From: Leptolyngbya sp. FACHB-8
GTDB lineage: Bacteria > Cyanobacteriota > Cyanobacteriia > Elainellales > Elainellaceae
DNA length: 64,000 nucleotides
Direction of reading: 5' to 3'
Assembly (NCBI RefSeq): GCF_014695575.1
Contig: NZ_JACJOO010000012.1
Location: forward strand, 1 to 64,000
A model generated the notes under the pieces. That model was not told where the DNA came from, made no database searches, and saw only the letters and a program-made list of their open reading frames with translations. Below are positions 1-11,200 of the stretch, piece by piece (position 1 is the stretch's first letter; every line of letters starts with the position of its first letter). Position numbers and translations under genes: made by a program.

Positions 1-110
1 GTTAAGGGCTTTTTCGAGTGCCGCGCGAAGCGCGGCACTCGAAAAAGCCCATTATTGCGTGCGCGTCGCGCACGCAATAATGGGCGGTTCGGCTTATCCC
101 GAACTGACGT
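1..110. repeat. Two-hairpin palindromic element, copy 1
   Basis: Two perfect inverted repeats sit back to back. Hairpin A spans 6-50 with 21-bp arms and loop GAA. Hairpin B spans 48-84 with 17-bp arms and loop GTC. They share the CCC/GGG junction at 48-50. The flanks GTTAAGGG and TTATCCCGAACTGACGTT form an outer, imperfect third stem. The same element occurs inverted at 22892-23015 and as a diverged copy at 43003-43127. It lies downstream of the kinase gene ending at 189, so it could also act in termination, but no T-run follows a stem in that direction. Confidence 0.85.
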
Positions 111-188
111 TATATTTAGTATGAGATAAAAATAAAACTACCTCTACAAGGCAAAAATCTGCGAAGAGTTTCTTGTTGCCACTCCTGT

Positions 189-2144
189 TCAACGTTTTAC
201 AATCTTGCTGAGGGTGGTTAGCAAATCTTTAGTGGTGAAAGGTTTGGGTAGAAAGGCAAGAACGTCAGTATCTGTTAGATTGCTGCATGTTTCACTGGTA
301 ATTAAACCGCTTATGGCTACAATCCGCACGTCAGGATTGATCTCCTTTAACGCCCGAATAGCTAGAGACCCATCCATAGAGGGCATCATCATATCGACGA
401 TCACCAGATCGATTTTTTGAGGATGTTGCACATAAATGGAAATGGCTTCAAGCCCATCATTTGCTGTTAAGGTTTGATAGCCAAAGGCCTCTAGGGAGTG
501 TTTTGCGATCTCGCGAATGGCGGCTTCGTCGTCCACGATTAAAACAGTTTCGCCATGCCCGATGGGCAGTTCATTATCTTCGGACGGAAGCGGTACTGCT
601 GGGGCGATCGCGGGTAAATACACATTAAACTGTGTACCCACATCAGGTTTGCTGGAAACCGTGATAAAACCACCATGACTTTTGACAATACCCAGCACCG
701 TTGATAAGCCTAACCCAGTACCCTGCCCGAATTCCTTGGTGGTGAAGAAGGGGTCAAAAATACGATCAATAACGTCAGGGGGAATACCTACACCTGTATC
801 TGCAACGGAGATCAGGACATAGCTACCGACTTTAGCTTCTGGATGAATGTGGACAAATGCTGGGTCAATCTCTAGATTTTCTACACCAAGCTTGAGTTGC
901 CCACCCTGAGGCATGGCATCCCGTGCATTCACACAGAGATTCATCAGGACCTGATGCAGCTGAGTTGAATCACCAGAAACCGCCCAGAGCTCGGGGATAA
1001 TATGCGTTGAAATTGTGATGGATTTTGGAAATATTTCATCTATGATTTGCTTGATCTCGCGCAGTAATTGATCAGGCTGAATCAATGTATGCGTGCCTTC
1101 GATACCCCGTACAAAAGACATCACCTGACGTATTAAGTCAGCACCTCGTTTAGTATTCCGTTCGACTAACTTTAACCATTGCTGACTTTGTTCATCCTTA
1201 TGTTTCATCGCCAGTAATTGAACTGACATAAGAATGGGAGTTAATACGTTGTTTAAATCATGAGCAATGCCACTGGCTAAAGTGCCTAAACTTTCCATCC
1301 GTTGCGATCGCAGTAACTGACGTTCAAGCTGTTTACGCTCCGTCACATCCTGCATCAGTACGTAAGTTCCCTGTACTTCATCGTCGTCGAAATGAGGTAC
1401 ATAGGCGAACTCAAAGTGATGTAAATGACCCTCACGCGTTAGGGTGCTGTCGAACGTAACGGTTTGACCGGAGAGTGCCAGCTCTAGTTTTGGAAGAAGT
1501 TCTTTATATAATTCATCTTCCATCAAATCACGCATGTGATGGTTTTCAAGGTCTTCTCGCGAACATTGAAACCAGTCTTCGTAGCCACGATTGACAAAGC
1601 GATAGTTATGCTCACGGTCGATGTAAGAAATCATAACGGGCAGCGCATCGGTGAGCAGCCGCAACTGTGCCTCGCGTTGCCGCACCCGCTCCTCAGCCTG
1701 AATCCGTTCTTGAATTTCTTGTTCAAGCTGAGCATTTTGTTCCTGGATCTGGCGGGTGAGGTTCCGGAGGTTCAGGTGAAGCTGAATCCGTGCCAAAACC
1801 TCCTCCTGTTGAAAGGGTTTGGTGATGTAATCGACGGCTCCTAACCGTAATCCCTTCACCTTGTCGACGGTTTCTGAAAGGGCCGTCATGAAGATAATCG
1901 GTGTTTCCTGGGTCGAAGGTCGGGACTTCAATATCTGACAGGTCTCAAACCCGTCCATTTCTGGCATCAGAATGTCTAGCAAGATCAAGTCTGGTTTGGC
2001 GTATTCCACTTTCTGCAAGGCACTCTTGCCACTCTGGGCAACCAACACCTTGAAGCCAGAATTGCGCAAGAAGTCGAACAGGACATTCAGATTCGTTGGC
2101 GTATCGTCAACAATCAGAATTGTCGAAGGGCTGACAGTGTTCAT
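189..2144 (-). CDS. Hybrid histidine kinase (REC-PAS-HisKA-HATPase-REC)
   Basis: A 651-residue cytoplasmic sensor kinase with no membrane segment. An N-terminal receiver (about 8-125, phospho-acceptor Asp in [13 protein letters not shown]) is followed by a short coiled coil, a PAS domain (about 160-270), a HisKA box with the phospho-His in [12 protein letters not shown], an ATPase domain with DTGVGIPPD and GTGLGLSTV boxes, and a C-terminal receiver (about 525-650, [13 protein letters not shown]). The HDLNN-type H-box places it with NtrB-like kinases. Its start codon overlaps the stop of the upstream kinase by four bases (ATGA), so the two are translationally coupled. They form an operon with the RsbQ-like hydrolase. 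The input signal is unknown; two receivers suggest a phosphorelay. Confidence 0.93.
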   Translation of the reverse strand: MNTVSPSTILIVDDTPTNLNVLFDFLRNSGFKVLVAQSGKSALQKVEYAKPDLILLDILMPEMDGFETCQILKSRPSTQETPIIFMTALSETVDKVKGLRLGAVDYITKPFQQEEVLARIQLHLNLRNLTRQIQEQNAQLEQEIQERIQAEERVRQREAQLRLLTDALPVMISYIDREHNYRFVNRGYEDWFQCSREDLENHHMRDLMEDELYKELLPKLELALSGQTVTFDSTLTREGHLHHFEFAYVPHFDDDEVQGTYVLMQDVTERKQLERQLLRSQRMESLGTLASGIAHDLNNVLTPILMSVQLLAMKHKDEQSQQWLKLVERNTKRGADLIRQVMSFVRGIEGTHTLIQPDQLLREIKQIIDEIFPKSITISTHIIPELWAVSGDSTQLHQVLMNLCVNARDAMPQGGQLKLGVENLEIDPAFVHIHPEAKVGSYVLISVADTGVGIPPDVIDRIFDPFFTTKEFGQGTGLGLSTVLGIVKSHGGFITVSSKPDVGTQFNVYLPAIAPAVPLPSEDNELPIGHGETVLIVDDEAAIREIAKHSLEAFGYQTLTANDGLEAISIYVQHPQKIDLVIVDMMMPSMDGSLAIRALKEINPDVRIVAISGLITSETCSNLTDTDVLAFLPKPFTTKDLLTTLSKIVKR

Positions 2145-4813
2145 AATTGCTCTCGATACTGGCGAATCAACTCTAAAATCTGCTGCTCCTCAAAGCCCTT
2201 AACCAACTGAGCTAGAGGGTGTGTCAACGTCAACCAACGCTCGTCAGTCTGCTCTAGCTGGGCAATGTGGTCCGTAATAGCCTGTAAATCGCCCTGCATC
2301 GCGAAATCGAGTAGTGTATCGAGCTCTGCCTTGGCCGGCAGAGTGGCCAGCGCGCCGGAAATAGCTACTGAAGTATCTGTGGCAATCGCCTCGTCAGGCT
2401 TCTCTACCTTCTGGGACTTTTCCTCAACTTGTTGGTAAACCCATGTCAGGTTGAGGTAGGCTTGCAGATGTTGCAACAAATCCTCTTCGCGCACCGGTTT
2501 GGGCAGAAATCCATTACAACCTGCCTTGCGGCTGGTCTCCTGATCAAAGTCTAACGTGCTGGCAGAGACGGCGATAATCACAATATCCTTCAGTGTTGGC
2601 GACGACCGTAACCGTCGAATCGCCTCAAACCCATCCATGATGGGCATTACCAGATCCATTAAAACAGCATCAGGACGAAACTCATAGGCCTTATTCAGTC
2701 CATCTTGCCCATCCACTGCCTCCATGATTTCAAATCCTAACGGTTTCAACAGCCCTACGAGAACCGCGCGATTTTCCCACTGGTTATCGACCACCAGCAC
2801 TTTGCGGCGATCGCCCGCATACCCCACAATAGCGGGTGGAGGTGGTGCAGAGATCCCACCCTGGTTAGTCATTTCTGGGAGAACAATATCAAACCAGAAT
2901 GTACTGCCCTTGCCCGGTAGGCTTTTCACCTGAATGTCGCTGCCCATCAGTTGCACAAGTTGACGGGTAATGGTCAATCCCAACCCAGTTCCCTCAATTT
3001 GTCGTCGATTGTCCCCTGCCTGCTGAAACGGCAGAAAAATGGCGTCTAGCTGTTCGTCCGCAATCCCAACCCCCGTATCTTCTACCTCAAACCGCAGCTT
3101 GGCTAGACCCAGGTGCAAGTCATCCTCGACAGGTCGAACTCGAAAGGTAACGTGCCCGTGCTCTGTAAATTTGATGGCATTGCCCAAGAGATTCAGGAGT
3201 ACCTGACGCAGCCGTTTTTCATCGGCCTGAACAAACGTTGGTAGCGGTGCAATCGGTTCATACACAAAGGCAATGTCCTGTCGGGCACGAACTTTGAACA
3301 TTTGCACCAAGTTTTCTAGAAAGGCAGAAAAATGGAAGTCATGGGGATGCAATTCCATCTTCCTGGCTTCAATTTTCGACAAATCTAGAACGTCATTAAT
3401 CAATGTCAACAAATGTTCACCACTGTGATGAATAATTTCTAGGCCGTTCCTTTGCTGTTCCGTCAGGCTGACCGATTTTTTCAGGATTTGTGCGTACCCG
3501 AGAATGCCGTTCAACGGTGTTCGAAGCTCATGGCTCATATTCGCCAGGAACTCGCTTTTGGCCCGATTAGCAGCCTCTGCCATATCTTTGGCTTGTTGGG
3601 TTGCGACGTCGGCCTGCCAACGCTCCGTGATATCATCAATCACCCACAGACGCCCGGGAATGTCTCGCTGATAAATGGGTGTACTGGAGAGGCTCAAGAC
3701 CTGGGACTGAGGCTGGCTAAAAAACCACTGCCAATCTCGGATCTCGACCTGGGGCTGTGTGAACAATTGGGCAGCTTGTCGGGCAATGTCTTGCTGGTTG
3801 TCTGCCTTCAGCCTCAGAGCAGTCATGGCCTGAGCGATCGCCATTGGCTCCGCTGCCCCGTGGGGTAACCCTAATTGCTTGGCAGCTACATGGTTCAACC
3901 AACCCTGTGCGCCACTTTCATCAATAAACACGACGCCCTGAGGAATGGTTTCGAGAATGGCCCGTAACCGTGCCTGTAAATTGTCCAGGCGCAAAGTAAC
4001 ATCCTGGAAGCGCAACAAATTGCGCATCCCACCGAGGATAGATTTTAGAAACTGTTGTAATTGTGGGGAGAACTGTACGGAATCGTACCAAAATAGAACA
4101 ATGGCTCCTCGCACAGCTTCAGCTTGCAATAGCGGAAGTACCGCTACCGATTGCACGCCTTGCGCCACCAAAGCCGCCGCTGCATTAGCTGTAGCGGGGT
4201 AATCCTCGTAGTAGACGCAGCAATTTTGGGCGATCGCTTCAGCAAATAATGTTGGAGTGGTGAGGCGATCGGGGAGCGCATGCTCGGGAAGAGATACCAA
4301 GGCTTCTGCCGTAACGTCATCGAGCTGCCGCAGCACAATGGCTCCATCGGAGCAGGTGAAGGTTTTTAGGGTGGTAAGGGCGTAGGCGATCGCTTGTTCC
4401 GGACTGGCAGCGGTTTCATCCTGGGTCAAGTTTGCCAGGGTAGTCTGGGTCGCATTCTGCCATTCCCATTGCAATAAATAGCGTCGTGTTAACGGGCTCA
4501 ACAGTACAGTGACGGCCAGGGTTAGCAGGTGACGAGTCGTAGCCTCGTCCCAGTTCAGGAGTAGCAGGAAACCCCACAGAAGCGCTCCTGTTAAGGCGAT
4601 CGCCCGTGATGGGGGACGTAACGTAAACCCACCAAAAAGGACGGGAGCCAGCCACAACAGGGGAGAACAGCCACTTAACACAAGTAACCCGAACAGTGCC
4701 ATGGCCAGGCCCAACACTAAGGGCTCAAAACTGGGCAATTGCTCTGGATGGGATGATGGTAAGGGGTTGCTGCCAGAGGAATGAACGTGCAATAGCTTCA
4801 GGCGGCTAAACAT
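2141..4813 (-). CDS. Membrane-anchored GAF/PAS hybrid histidine kinase
   Basis: An 890-residue sensor kinase. The N-terminus (about 28-115) contains several hydrophobic segments, so it is probably membrane anchored. A GAF-like region (about 125-270), a PAS domain (about 280-400), a HisKA box ([19 protein letters not shown]), an ATPase domain ([21 protein letters not shown]) and a receiver ([13 protein letters not shown]) follow, then a C-terminal tail of about 100 residues resembling a helical domain, possibly a degenerate HPt; no conserved phospho-His was recognised. The start overlaps the 3' end of the hydrolase gene by 16 bases and the stop overlaps the next kinase by four. The close coupling suggests that the hydrolase feeds a signal into one or both kinases. 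Confidence 0.92.
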   Translation of the reverse strand: MFSRLKLLHVHSSGSNPLPSSHPEQLPSFEPLVLGLAMALFGLLVLSGCSPLLWLAPVLFGGFTLRPPSRAIALTGALLWGFLLLLNWDEATTRHLLTLAVTVLLSPLTRRYLLQWEWQNATQTTLANLTQDETAASPEQAIAYALTTLKTFTCSDGAIVLRQLDDVTAEALVSLPEHALPDRLTTPTLFAEAIAQNCCVYYEDYPATANAAAALVAQGVQSVAVLPLLQAEAVRGAIVLFWYDSVQFSPQLQQFLKSILGGMRNLLRFQDVTLRLDNLQARLRAILETIPQGVVFIDESGAQGWLNHVAAKQLGLPHGAAEPMAIAQAMTALRLKADNQQDIARQAAQLFTQPQVEIRDWQWFFSQPQSQVLSLSSTPIYQRDIPGRLWVIDDITERWQADVATQQAKDMAEAANRAKSEFLANMSHELRTPLNGILGYAQILKKSVSLTEQQRNGLEIIHHSGEHLLTLINDVLDLSKIEARKMELHPHDFHFSAFLENLVQMFKVRARQDIAFVYEPIAPLPTFVQADEKRLRQVLLNLLGNAIKFTEHGHVTFRVRPVEDDLHLGLAKLRFEVEDTGVGIADEQLDAIFLPFQQAGDNRRQIEGTGLGLTITRQLVQLMGSDIQVKSLPGKGSTFWFDIVLPEMTNQGGISAPPPPAIVGYAGDRRKVLVVDNQWENRAVLVGLLKPLGFEIMEAVDGQDGLNKAYEFRPDAVLMDLVMPIMDGFEAIRRLRSSPTLKDIVIIAVSASTLDFDQETSRKAGCNGFLPKPVREEDLLQHLQAYLNLTWVYQQVEEKSQKVEKPDEAIATDTSVAISGALATLPAKAELDTLLDFAMQGDLQAITDHIAQLEQTDERWLTLTHPLAQLVKGFEEQQILELIRQYREQL

Positions 4814-5619
4814 TCTGAAATAGTTTGGGTCACGACGTGAGGCGCACTAATATGAGGAAGATGCCCCTGAGCGTTAATGTTAATGAGTTTCGAGTTGGGA
4901 ATGTGCTTTGCCAAATAGTCTCCCACCACAAGGGGGACAGCGACGTCGTTGTTGGATTGCAGAATCGTCGTGGGTACTTTCAATCGCGGCAGTTCTGCCC
5001 GGTGGTCAGACTGAAAAATAACCCGTGATACCGCCTGAGCGATATCGGGACGAATAGCCGCTAAGGTATTAGCAAATTCGGTAGCCAGTTCAGGGCGATC
5101 AGGGTTGCCCATGGCGATGGGCGCAAAGCCGCTCACCCAGGCATAGTAATTAGAGGACATGGCCTCATACAGGGCATCCAGATCAGACTGCTCGAAGCCA
5201 CCAATATAACTGGTGTTCGCATCATTTACATAGCGAGGGGATGCACCCATGAAAATTAACTGCTTGAAGCGGCTGGGATCAACCAGAGCCGCCAGCAAGC
5301 TTACCATCCCGCTCACCGAATGGCCCACCAAAATAGCTTGAGATAGCTTTAATTCAGCGCATAACTCTAATAAATCTTCTGCGTAACTATAAAGGGAGCT
5401 ATATCGGTGGGGGCTATAGGCTGCCATATCAGACTTCCCGGCCCCAACGTGATCAAATAAAACAATGCGGTAGTCAGACTGAAAGGCTTCAACCTGATGT
5501 CGCCAGGCCGTTTGGTCTGAGCCAAACCCATGGGCAAAAATAATGGTTTGCTCTCCCTGCCCCAGCACTACGACGTTATTGCGCTTAAATACCTTGCTTG
5601 GCATAGATAACGATTGCAT
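4798..5619 (-). CDS. RsbQ/KAI2-like alpha/beta hydrolase
   Basis: An alpha/beta hydrolase of about 274 residues strongly resembling Bacillus RsbQ and plant KAI2/D14 signalling hydrolases: an [10 protein letters not shown] oxyanion region, [10 protein letters not shown], nucleophile Ser in GHSVSGM, Asp in NNDVAVP, His in GHLPHIS, and the family pattern SPRYVNDxxxYIGGF. In Bacillus, RsbQ pairs with the PAS-phosphatase RsbP to relay energy stress. Here it is first in an operon and overlaps a PAS/GAF histidine kinase by 16 bases. The ATG at 5619 has AAGGA six bases upstream; an in-frame TTG one codon earlier is less likely. Inferred role: ligand sensing for the kinases rather than metabolism. The ligand is unknown. 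Confidence 0.88.
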   Translation of the reverse strand: MQSLSMPSKVFKRNNVVVLGQGEQTIIFAHGFGSDQTAWRHQVEAFQSDYRIVLFDHVGAGKSDMAAYSPHRYSSLYSYAEDLLELCAELKLSQAILVGHSVSGMVSLLAALVDPSRFKQLIFMGASPRYVNDANTSYIGGFEQSDLDALYEAMSSNYYAWVSGFAPIAMGNPDRPELATEFANTLAAIRPDIAQAVSRVIFQSDHRAELPRLKVPTTILQSNNDVAVPLVVGDYLAKHIPNSKLININAQGHLPHISAPHVVTQTISECLAA

Positions 5620-5788
5620 CAAAGTCCTTATTGGTTAAGGGTAAAACAAATCAAAAAATACCAGATTTCTTTATCACGGCCTATATCGATCTTAGAAGGC
5701 AGGTCTGTCATTCCTCTGAATTCAAACCAAACTTAATGGCGATCGCGTAAACTGACGCCCTATAGCCCCTTCTTCAGGAGCCCCGACC

Positions 5789-7012
5789 ATGGCTGAACGT
5801 CCTTATGATGTTGTTCTTTACGGTGCAAGTGGTTTTGTTGGTAAGCAAACTGTACAATACTTTGCCCGCCATGCTGCTGGTGGGTCGTTGCGGTGGGCGA
5901 TCGCGGGACGAAACCGCCAAAAACTCGAAGCCGTTAAAGCTGAGGTCGGTGTGGATGCAGATGTGTTGGTGGCCGACAGCCAGGATCAGGAGGCGATCGA
6001 TCGCATTGTTTCGCAGACACGGGTAATTCTGACGACAGCCGGGCCTTTTGCCCTCTATGGCGACACACTGGTAGACGCCTGTGTGCGGTTCAAAACGCAT
6101 TATGTCGACATTACGGGAGAAGTTCCCTGGGTCAAAACATTGATTGATCGTTACCATGCTCAGGCCGCAGCCGATGGCACCCGCATTATTCCCTGCTGTG
6201 GTTTTGACTCTGTTCCGTCCGATTTGGGGTCTTACTTGATGGTGCGATATCTGCAGCAGTCTTTGGGCACGGCTTGCGCAGACGCGAAGGCTTACTTTCA
6301 ACTATTTGGAGGGCTAAACGGTGGCACGCTAGCATCGGCCTTTAACCTGTTGGATTCAAACACGTTTGCACAGTTGAGTGATCCATTTCTACTCAATCCA
6401 TCCCATCATCACACCCAGACTGAAATTGATCGTAATCGTGATCCTTTAACCCCATCCTTTGCTCCCGAGGTCAACACCTGGGTCGCTCCCTTTTTTATGG
6501 GCCCTGTCAACACTCGTATTGTTCGCCGAAGTCAGGCTTTATATGAAGAATGGCAAGAGCCCTATGGCCCCCACTTCACGTATCAAGAGTATTTCAAGTT
6601 CAATGAGCCGTTGGCCTGGTTACAGGCTACAGGGGTGACTGCGGGGCTGGGTGTTTTTATGGGGGTATTCCAGCAGGCGCAGGTGCGATCGCTCCTCCAA
6701 CCCCTGCTTCCGAAACCGGGCCAGGGTCCGTCTGAACAAACGATGAATACGGGCTGGTTCTCCTGCGAATTGATAGGGACAGGTACAAATGGGCGTAAAG
6801 TGCGAGGATTGATCCGCGATCAGGGTGATCCGGGTAACCGAGCAACCGTCAAGTTTGTTTGTGAATCGGCTTTGAGTTTGGCATTACAAGAGGATGCATT
6901 ACCAGGTGGCCAAAGCCGGGGCGGTATTCTGACTCCGGCAACGGGGTTAGGGAATGTGCTGGTGGAAAGGTTACGGCAGACCGGGATGGTTCTTGACGTT
7001 TGGGCCGTTTAG
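5789..7012 (+). CDS. Saccharopine dehydrogenase-like NAD(P) oxidoreductase (trans-acting enoyl reductase type)
   Basis: A 407-residue protein with an N-terminal Rossmann fold (VVLYGASGFVGKQTV, then AIAGRN) and the pattern TAGPFALYG and YVDITGE typical of saccharopine-dehydrogenase-like reductases. CCGFDSVPSDLG and GGLNGGTLAS are also family signatures. Relatives include trans-acting enoyl reductases and membrane-associated homologues of unknown substrate. AGGAG precedes the ATG. It is transcribed divergently from the hydrolase-kinase operon, with about 170 bp between them. The natural substrate cannot be read from sequence, and it is not the lysine-pathway enzyme itself. Confidence 0.88.
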   Translation: MAERPYDVVLYGASGFVGKQTVQYFARHAAGGSLRWAIAGRNRQKLEAVKAEVGVDADVLVADSQDQEAIDRIVSQTRVILTTAGPFALYGDTLVDACVRFKTHYVDITGEVPWVKTLIDRYHAQAAADGTRIIPCCGFDSVPSDLGSYLMVRYLQQSLGTACADAKAYFQLFGGLNGGTLASAFNLLDSNTFAQLSDPFLLNPSHHHTQTEIDRNRDPLTPSFAPEVNTWVAPFFMGPVNTRIVRRSQALYEEWQEPYGPHFTYQEYFKFNEPLAWLQATGVTAGLGVFMGVFQQAQVRSLLQPLLPKPGQGPSEQTMNTGWFSCELIGTGTNGRKVRGLIRDQGDPGNRATVKFVCESALSLALQEDALPGGQSRGGILTPATGLGNVLVERLRQTGMVLDVWAV

Positions 7013-7078
7013 CTTTCTAGAGCGGTTGTCCAGCAGTGCATGTCTCATGGGTGTTGCAAGTAGGCTAGCGCATCACCC

Positions 7079-7211
7079 CAGCAATTCTCATTTTGAAATC
7101 AGGCCCGAAAACCGCGCGCCAAAGGCGCGCGGTTTTCGGGCATCAAAGCCAAGAGTTCACGCCCGTAGGGCGTGAACTCTTGGCTTTGATGCCCATACTG
7201 AGAATTGCTGG
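7079..7211. repeat. Two-hairpin palindromic element, unrelated sequence
   Basis: This element fills the gap between the reductase and the SH3 gene. Outer arms CCAGCAATTCTCA and TGAGAATTGCTGG enclose hairpin 7103-7141 (18-bp perfect arms, loop AAA) and hairpin 7138-7194 (27-bp perfect arms, loop GTA), which share a GGG/CCC junction. The layout matches the elements at 1-110, 22892-23015 and 43003-43127, but the sequence does not. The rest of 7013-7343 holds nothing else recognisable. Confidence 0.85.
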
Positions 7212-7343
7212 CATCACCCAGTTCCACCTGCTCATTCACCCAATCAGATAGTCCGGTCAGGTCAATGACATGAGGGATGTGCCCCAGCGAAGACAACCTT
7301 AGAGTGAGTTCAGAGACAAGTTTGGAACTAAGAGGTCACGTTC

Positions 7344-8147
7344 TTGAAGTATCGCTGCCTTCTGCCACGGGCTACTGGGCTCGTCATAGTCCTGGCTATG
7401 TGCCAATCTCTCTCTTCTTTCTCTACAACACCTGTAACGGCAAACTCTATTATGTATTCCACCTCTACAACCACTCAAGCGGGTCAACTCCATTCCAGCA
7501 AGGGTACTGTCGCGGCATATCCTCGCAGACCGTTTCGGTTGGTTGATGCTGCCCGTCCTGGTAGTACTTTCTACAATTTTCGTGAAAGCTTAAGGCAAAC
7601 CGTTCAAGAGCGACGTGCTGACGATATTCGGGCGATCGCTGCCCCTGATATTTACCTCAGCTTTGGCCCTGATATAACGTTGGATGACTTAGACATTGAT
7701 AACCCTGACAGTGTGTTTTGGAAACATCTGGAGCGGGTTGTCAATGCACCCTGTAGCCCCAGAGATGCTATCGATAATTCTCAGGAATGGATTTGTTCTT
7801 CCGCCAGCGAAGTAGAGTCCATTGGTCAGAGTGGTTATGATCCTTACACCGATGTGTTTATTGTTGGAGAATCTGTGAATGTACGTCGGGCTCCTGGTAT
7901 CCATCAGGCTGCTGTTGATGTTGTATCCCATGAGGTGGTTAAGACTGATCCTCAGGGATTTGAACAACTATCTGAGGCACAACAACAGTTGTTGGAAACC
8001 AATGAAGGCTGGCGACCCATTATTACACCCAAGGGAAATCGTGGATTTGTCTCCAGTCGTTATGCATTTTCTCCCATCGGCTACCGAGCTATTTTTAAGC
8101 AGGAAGGTCATCGCTGGATAATGGCTGTTTTCGTTATAGGTGACTAA
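7344..8147 (+). CDS. Secreted SH3-domain protein, function unknown
   Basis: A 267-residue protein. The N-terminus has basic residues, a hydrophobic stretch (TGLVIVLAM) and an Ala-X-Ser-like cleavage region near residue 34, consistent with a Sec signal peptide. The C-terminal half contains a bacterial SH3-like fold (SVNVRRAPG, then GWRPIITPKGNRGFVSSRY). The middle (about 60-150) matches nothing recognised. The start is a TTG at 7344 with AGAGGT seven bases upstream; it is preferred over the ATG at 7398 because only it gives a full signal peptide. Likely periplasmic or wall associated. It converges on the kinase gene ending at 8229. Confidence 0.75.
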   Translation: MKYRCLLPRATGLVIVLAMCQSLSSFSTTPVTANSIMYSTSTTTQAGQLHSSKGTVAAYPRRPFRLVDAARPGSTFYNFRESLRQTVQERRADDIRAIAAPDIYLSFGPDITLDDLDIDNPDSVFWKHLERVVNAPCSPRDAIDNSQEWICSSASEVESIGQSGYDPYTDVFIVGESVNVRRAPGIHQAAVDVVSHEVVKTDPQGFEQLSEAQQQLLETNEGWRPIITPKGNRGFVSSRYAFSPIGYRAIFKQEGHRWIMAVFVIGD

Positions 8148-8188
8148 TCTTTTCGATAGTGTTACGGGCTTAGAATTACGTAAGGCTA

Positions 8189-8221
8189 TATTTTTGCGTG
8201 CGCTTTGCGCACGCAAAAATA
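8189..8221. terminator. Hairpin between convergent genes, probable bidirectional terminator
   Basis: Perfect 15-bp arms (TATTTTTGCGTGCGC) with a TTT loop lie between the stops of two convergent genes, 8147 on plus and 8229 on minus. The stem carries A/T runs at both outer ends, so either strand gives a GC-rich stem followed by U-rich sequence. The core GCGTGCGC-NNN-GCGCACGC is shared with hairpins at 48-84, 18976-19050 and 44228-44302. Confidence 0.7.
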
Positions 8222-8228
8222 AATACTT

Positions 8229-11200
8229 TTATATCCAGTCAATAATGGCTCTGATTAACATATCTGAGTCAATAGGTTTGGCAATGTGTTGTTGAAATCC
8301 AGCCGTGATCGCATGCTGCTGGTCGCTCTCTCCTGCATAGGCGGTGAGGGCGATCGCCCGAATCTGACCTCCTTTCTCAGGGGGGAGCTGACGAATCTGT
8401 TGAATCAGGGCATAGCCATCAACACTGGGCATGCCAATATCACTAATCAAGAGGTGGGGTGGAACTGGTTGAAGCATAGCTAATGCTTCTATCGCCGAAG
8501 CCGCAACTATGACTTCGGCTCCATACTGGGTCAACAGCACCATTAAAAGCTCACGGGCATCCGGTTCATCATCCACAATCAGAATCCGAATACCCGTCAA
8601 ATCCGGTTCTTGATTTAACACGGACTTAGGCTGTGAGAATTCTGGCTCCAGTGCAACCAGGGGCAGGCGAACTGTAAAGGTTGCTCCCATCCCCTCACCA
8701 GGGCTGCTGGCAGTAATCGTACCGCCATGAGCTTCCACTAACTGACGAACGATCGCCAAGCCCAGCCCAAGTCCACCAAACTTGCGTGTGGTTGAAGCAT
8801 CTTCCTGCCGAAAAGATTCAAAGATATGGGGTAGAAAATCCCGATTGATGCCTTTCCCTGTGTCGGAAACCGTAATTTGGGCGTAGGGAGTAATGGGCGA
8901 TGGGTAATGGGTAATAGAGAAGTGTAAGGGGTCGGCACCGATGAGCGATGGCTCATGGCCCATCACCCGCTCCAATTGGATATTTACCCGACCATGGGTG
9001 GGCGTGAATTTGATGGCATTGGACAGAAGATTCCAGACAATTTGTTGAAGCCGTACAGCATCGCCAGAGACCTGCCCAATGGCAGGAAGTACGGAGTGGA
9101 GGTGGATGTTTTTGGCCAGGGCAGCCGCTCTCACGGTGTCGATGGCGGCCTCAATCACAAAGACTGGATTGACGGGAGCCATTTCTAACGTAAGTTTGCC
9201 CCGCAAAATCTTGGCGATATCCAACAGGTCATCAATGAGTTGGGTCTGAAGCTTGGCGTTGCGTTCGATCGTGGCTAATGCTTCAGCGGTTTTGGCTGCG
9301 TCAAACGTGTGGCTCTGTAGAAGTTTTGCCCACCCCAAAATGGGGTTGAGGGGCGATCGCAACTCGTGAGATAGAACTGCGAGAAACTCATCCTTAATGC
9401 GGTTCACCCGCATGAGTTCTTCTGTTTGTTGTTGTAGCGAGGTGAGGAGTTCAGACCGTTCAATCGCGATCGCGATCTGGTCACAAATGGCTTGAAAAAG
9501 GGATTTCTCAGAGGGGGTGAAATGGGTACGGCTACGACTGCCAAAGCTCAGTGTTCCAAACAGTTTTCCGTGGGAAATTAGCGGTTGACTGGCGTAGGCC
9601 GTAACACCGAGCGATCGCGCTAATTGTGCTTTGGGATTGGTCAAGATTTGAACATCGGTCTGTACAATTTGGCAGCGTTGTTGAGCCACGGTGCCGCAGA
9701 TGGCCTGCCCAAGATCCAACCATTCCAACTGCTGGACAGCATCTTGAGGGATGCCACCATAGAAAGTGAGATGTAACTTCTGCTGGTGTTCGTCCAGGAC
9801 ATAGTTGATATAAACGTCTAATCCAATCAGGTCTTTGAGTCTGTTAAATACCGTTTCAACCAGCGCCAGGGGTTGCGTGGATGAGAGCAAATCACGGGTT
9901 GTTTCATATAGCAGTTGAATGTGTTCGCTGCGCTCTTGTAGAGCGGCTTCGGCTTTTTTGCGATCGCTAATATCAACCGTTGAGCCGACGACTCGGATAA
10001 CCTGTCCCTGTTCGTCCCGTACTAGACAACCCCGCTCCCAAACACTGATCCAGCCTCCCTCTTCGTGCCAAACGCGGTACTCCCCTTCATAGAGTTCGTG
10101 AGAGCTGGCGTATAAGTCAGGAAGTTTGGGTTCCAGTCGGGCCCGATCCTCAGGGTGAAGGCGGTCTTGCCACCAGTCTGCGGTCGGTGGAACATCTTCT
10201 GGGTGAACGCCTACCAGTTCAAATAATTGCTCAGATCGATAAACGTTTTTAGTATGTAAATCCCAATCAAAAATCAATCCATTAACCGCACGCATCACCA
10301 GCTGTAGCCGCTCTTCTAACCGCTTTTGGTTATCAATGTCTGTAACGGTACCCAGCCAACCCAGTATTTGTCCTTGATTGTCTTGGGTGGGAATGCCTCG
10401 GCTGATAAACCAGTGGTAAATGCCATCTCGACGGCGCACGCGATATTCAATCTCAAAGGGTTTTCCTTGCTGAACGGACTGAGCCCATATGGCCAGGGTA
10501 CGATCACGATCGTCAGGATGAATCGCATGAGTACCCGCTAAACCCATTGATTCCGCTTCACTCAAGCCGCTGTATTCGTACCAGCGTTGATTCCAGTAAT
10601 TAACGGTTCCGGTTGCATCAGCAGTCCAAACCATTTGGGGCATTGCTTCTGCTAATTCCCGATAGCGTTCCTGGCTCGCTTTAAGAGCGGTTATAGTCTG
10701 GTCACGCTCCGTTACATCCAAAAATACTCCAATCGTTCCCCGTGTTTGATTTTGGTCACCTTTCAACGGAGTCGCATAGGCTAATATTTTGCGTCCGGTA
10801 CCATCAGGTAGCAAGATATCAAATTCGACATCCCGCACGTCAACATTCAGCCTGGCAGCAACCTGCATCGGTAAATCCTCAGCTGGAACTTCCTGCCCGT
10901 TTTGGAAAACGCGGTAGGGAGGCTCATGGGTTGGCGCACTCTTGGATATATTATCCCCAGGGTTAATACCCAGCAATTGTCGGATATAAGCATTACTTTG
11001 CATATTCATGCAGGCTGGATCGGTGGCGATCGCAATACCTACAGGAGTCATATCTAATAGGATTTGTAGCTCAGAAACCCGATTTACTAAATCTTGATTG
11101 AGCTGTTGGATCGTTGCCTCAAATTGCTTTTGCTGGGTTAGATCGACGGCAAATGCTACATGCTCGTCTGTACCCTCTGTCCACTGAGTGGCACTGATCC

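Noticed and set aside
5789-7012. Lysine-pathway saccharopine dehydrogenase
   Set aside because: The motifs fit the broader reductase family of unknown substrate, not the lysine enzyme.
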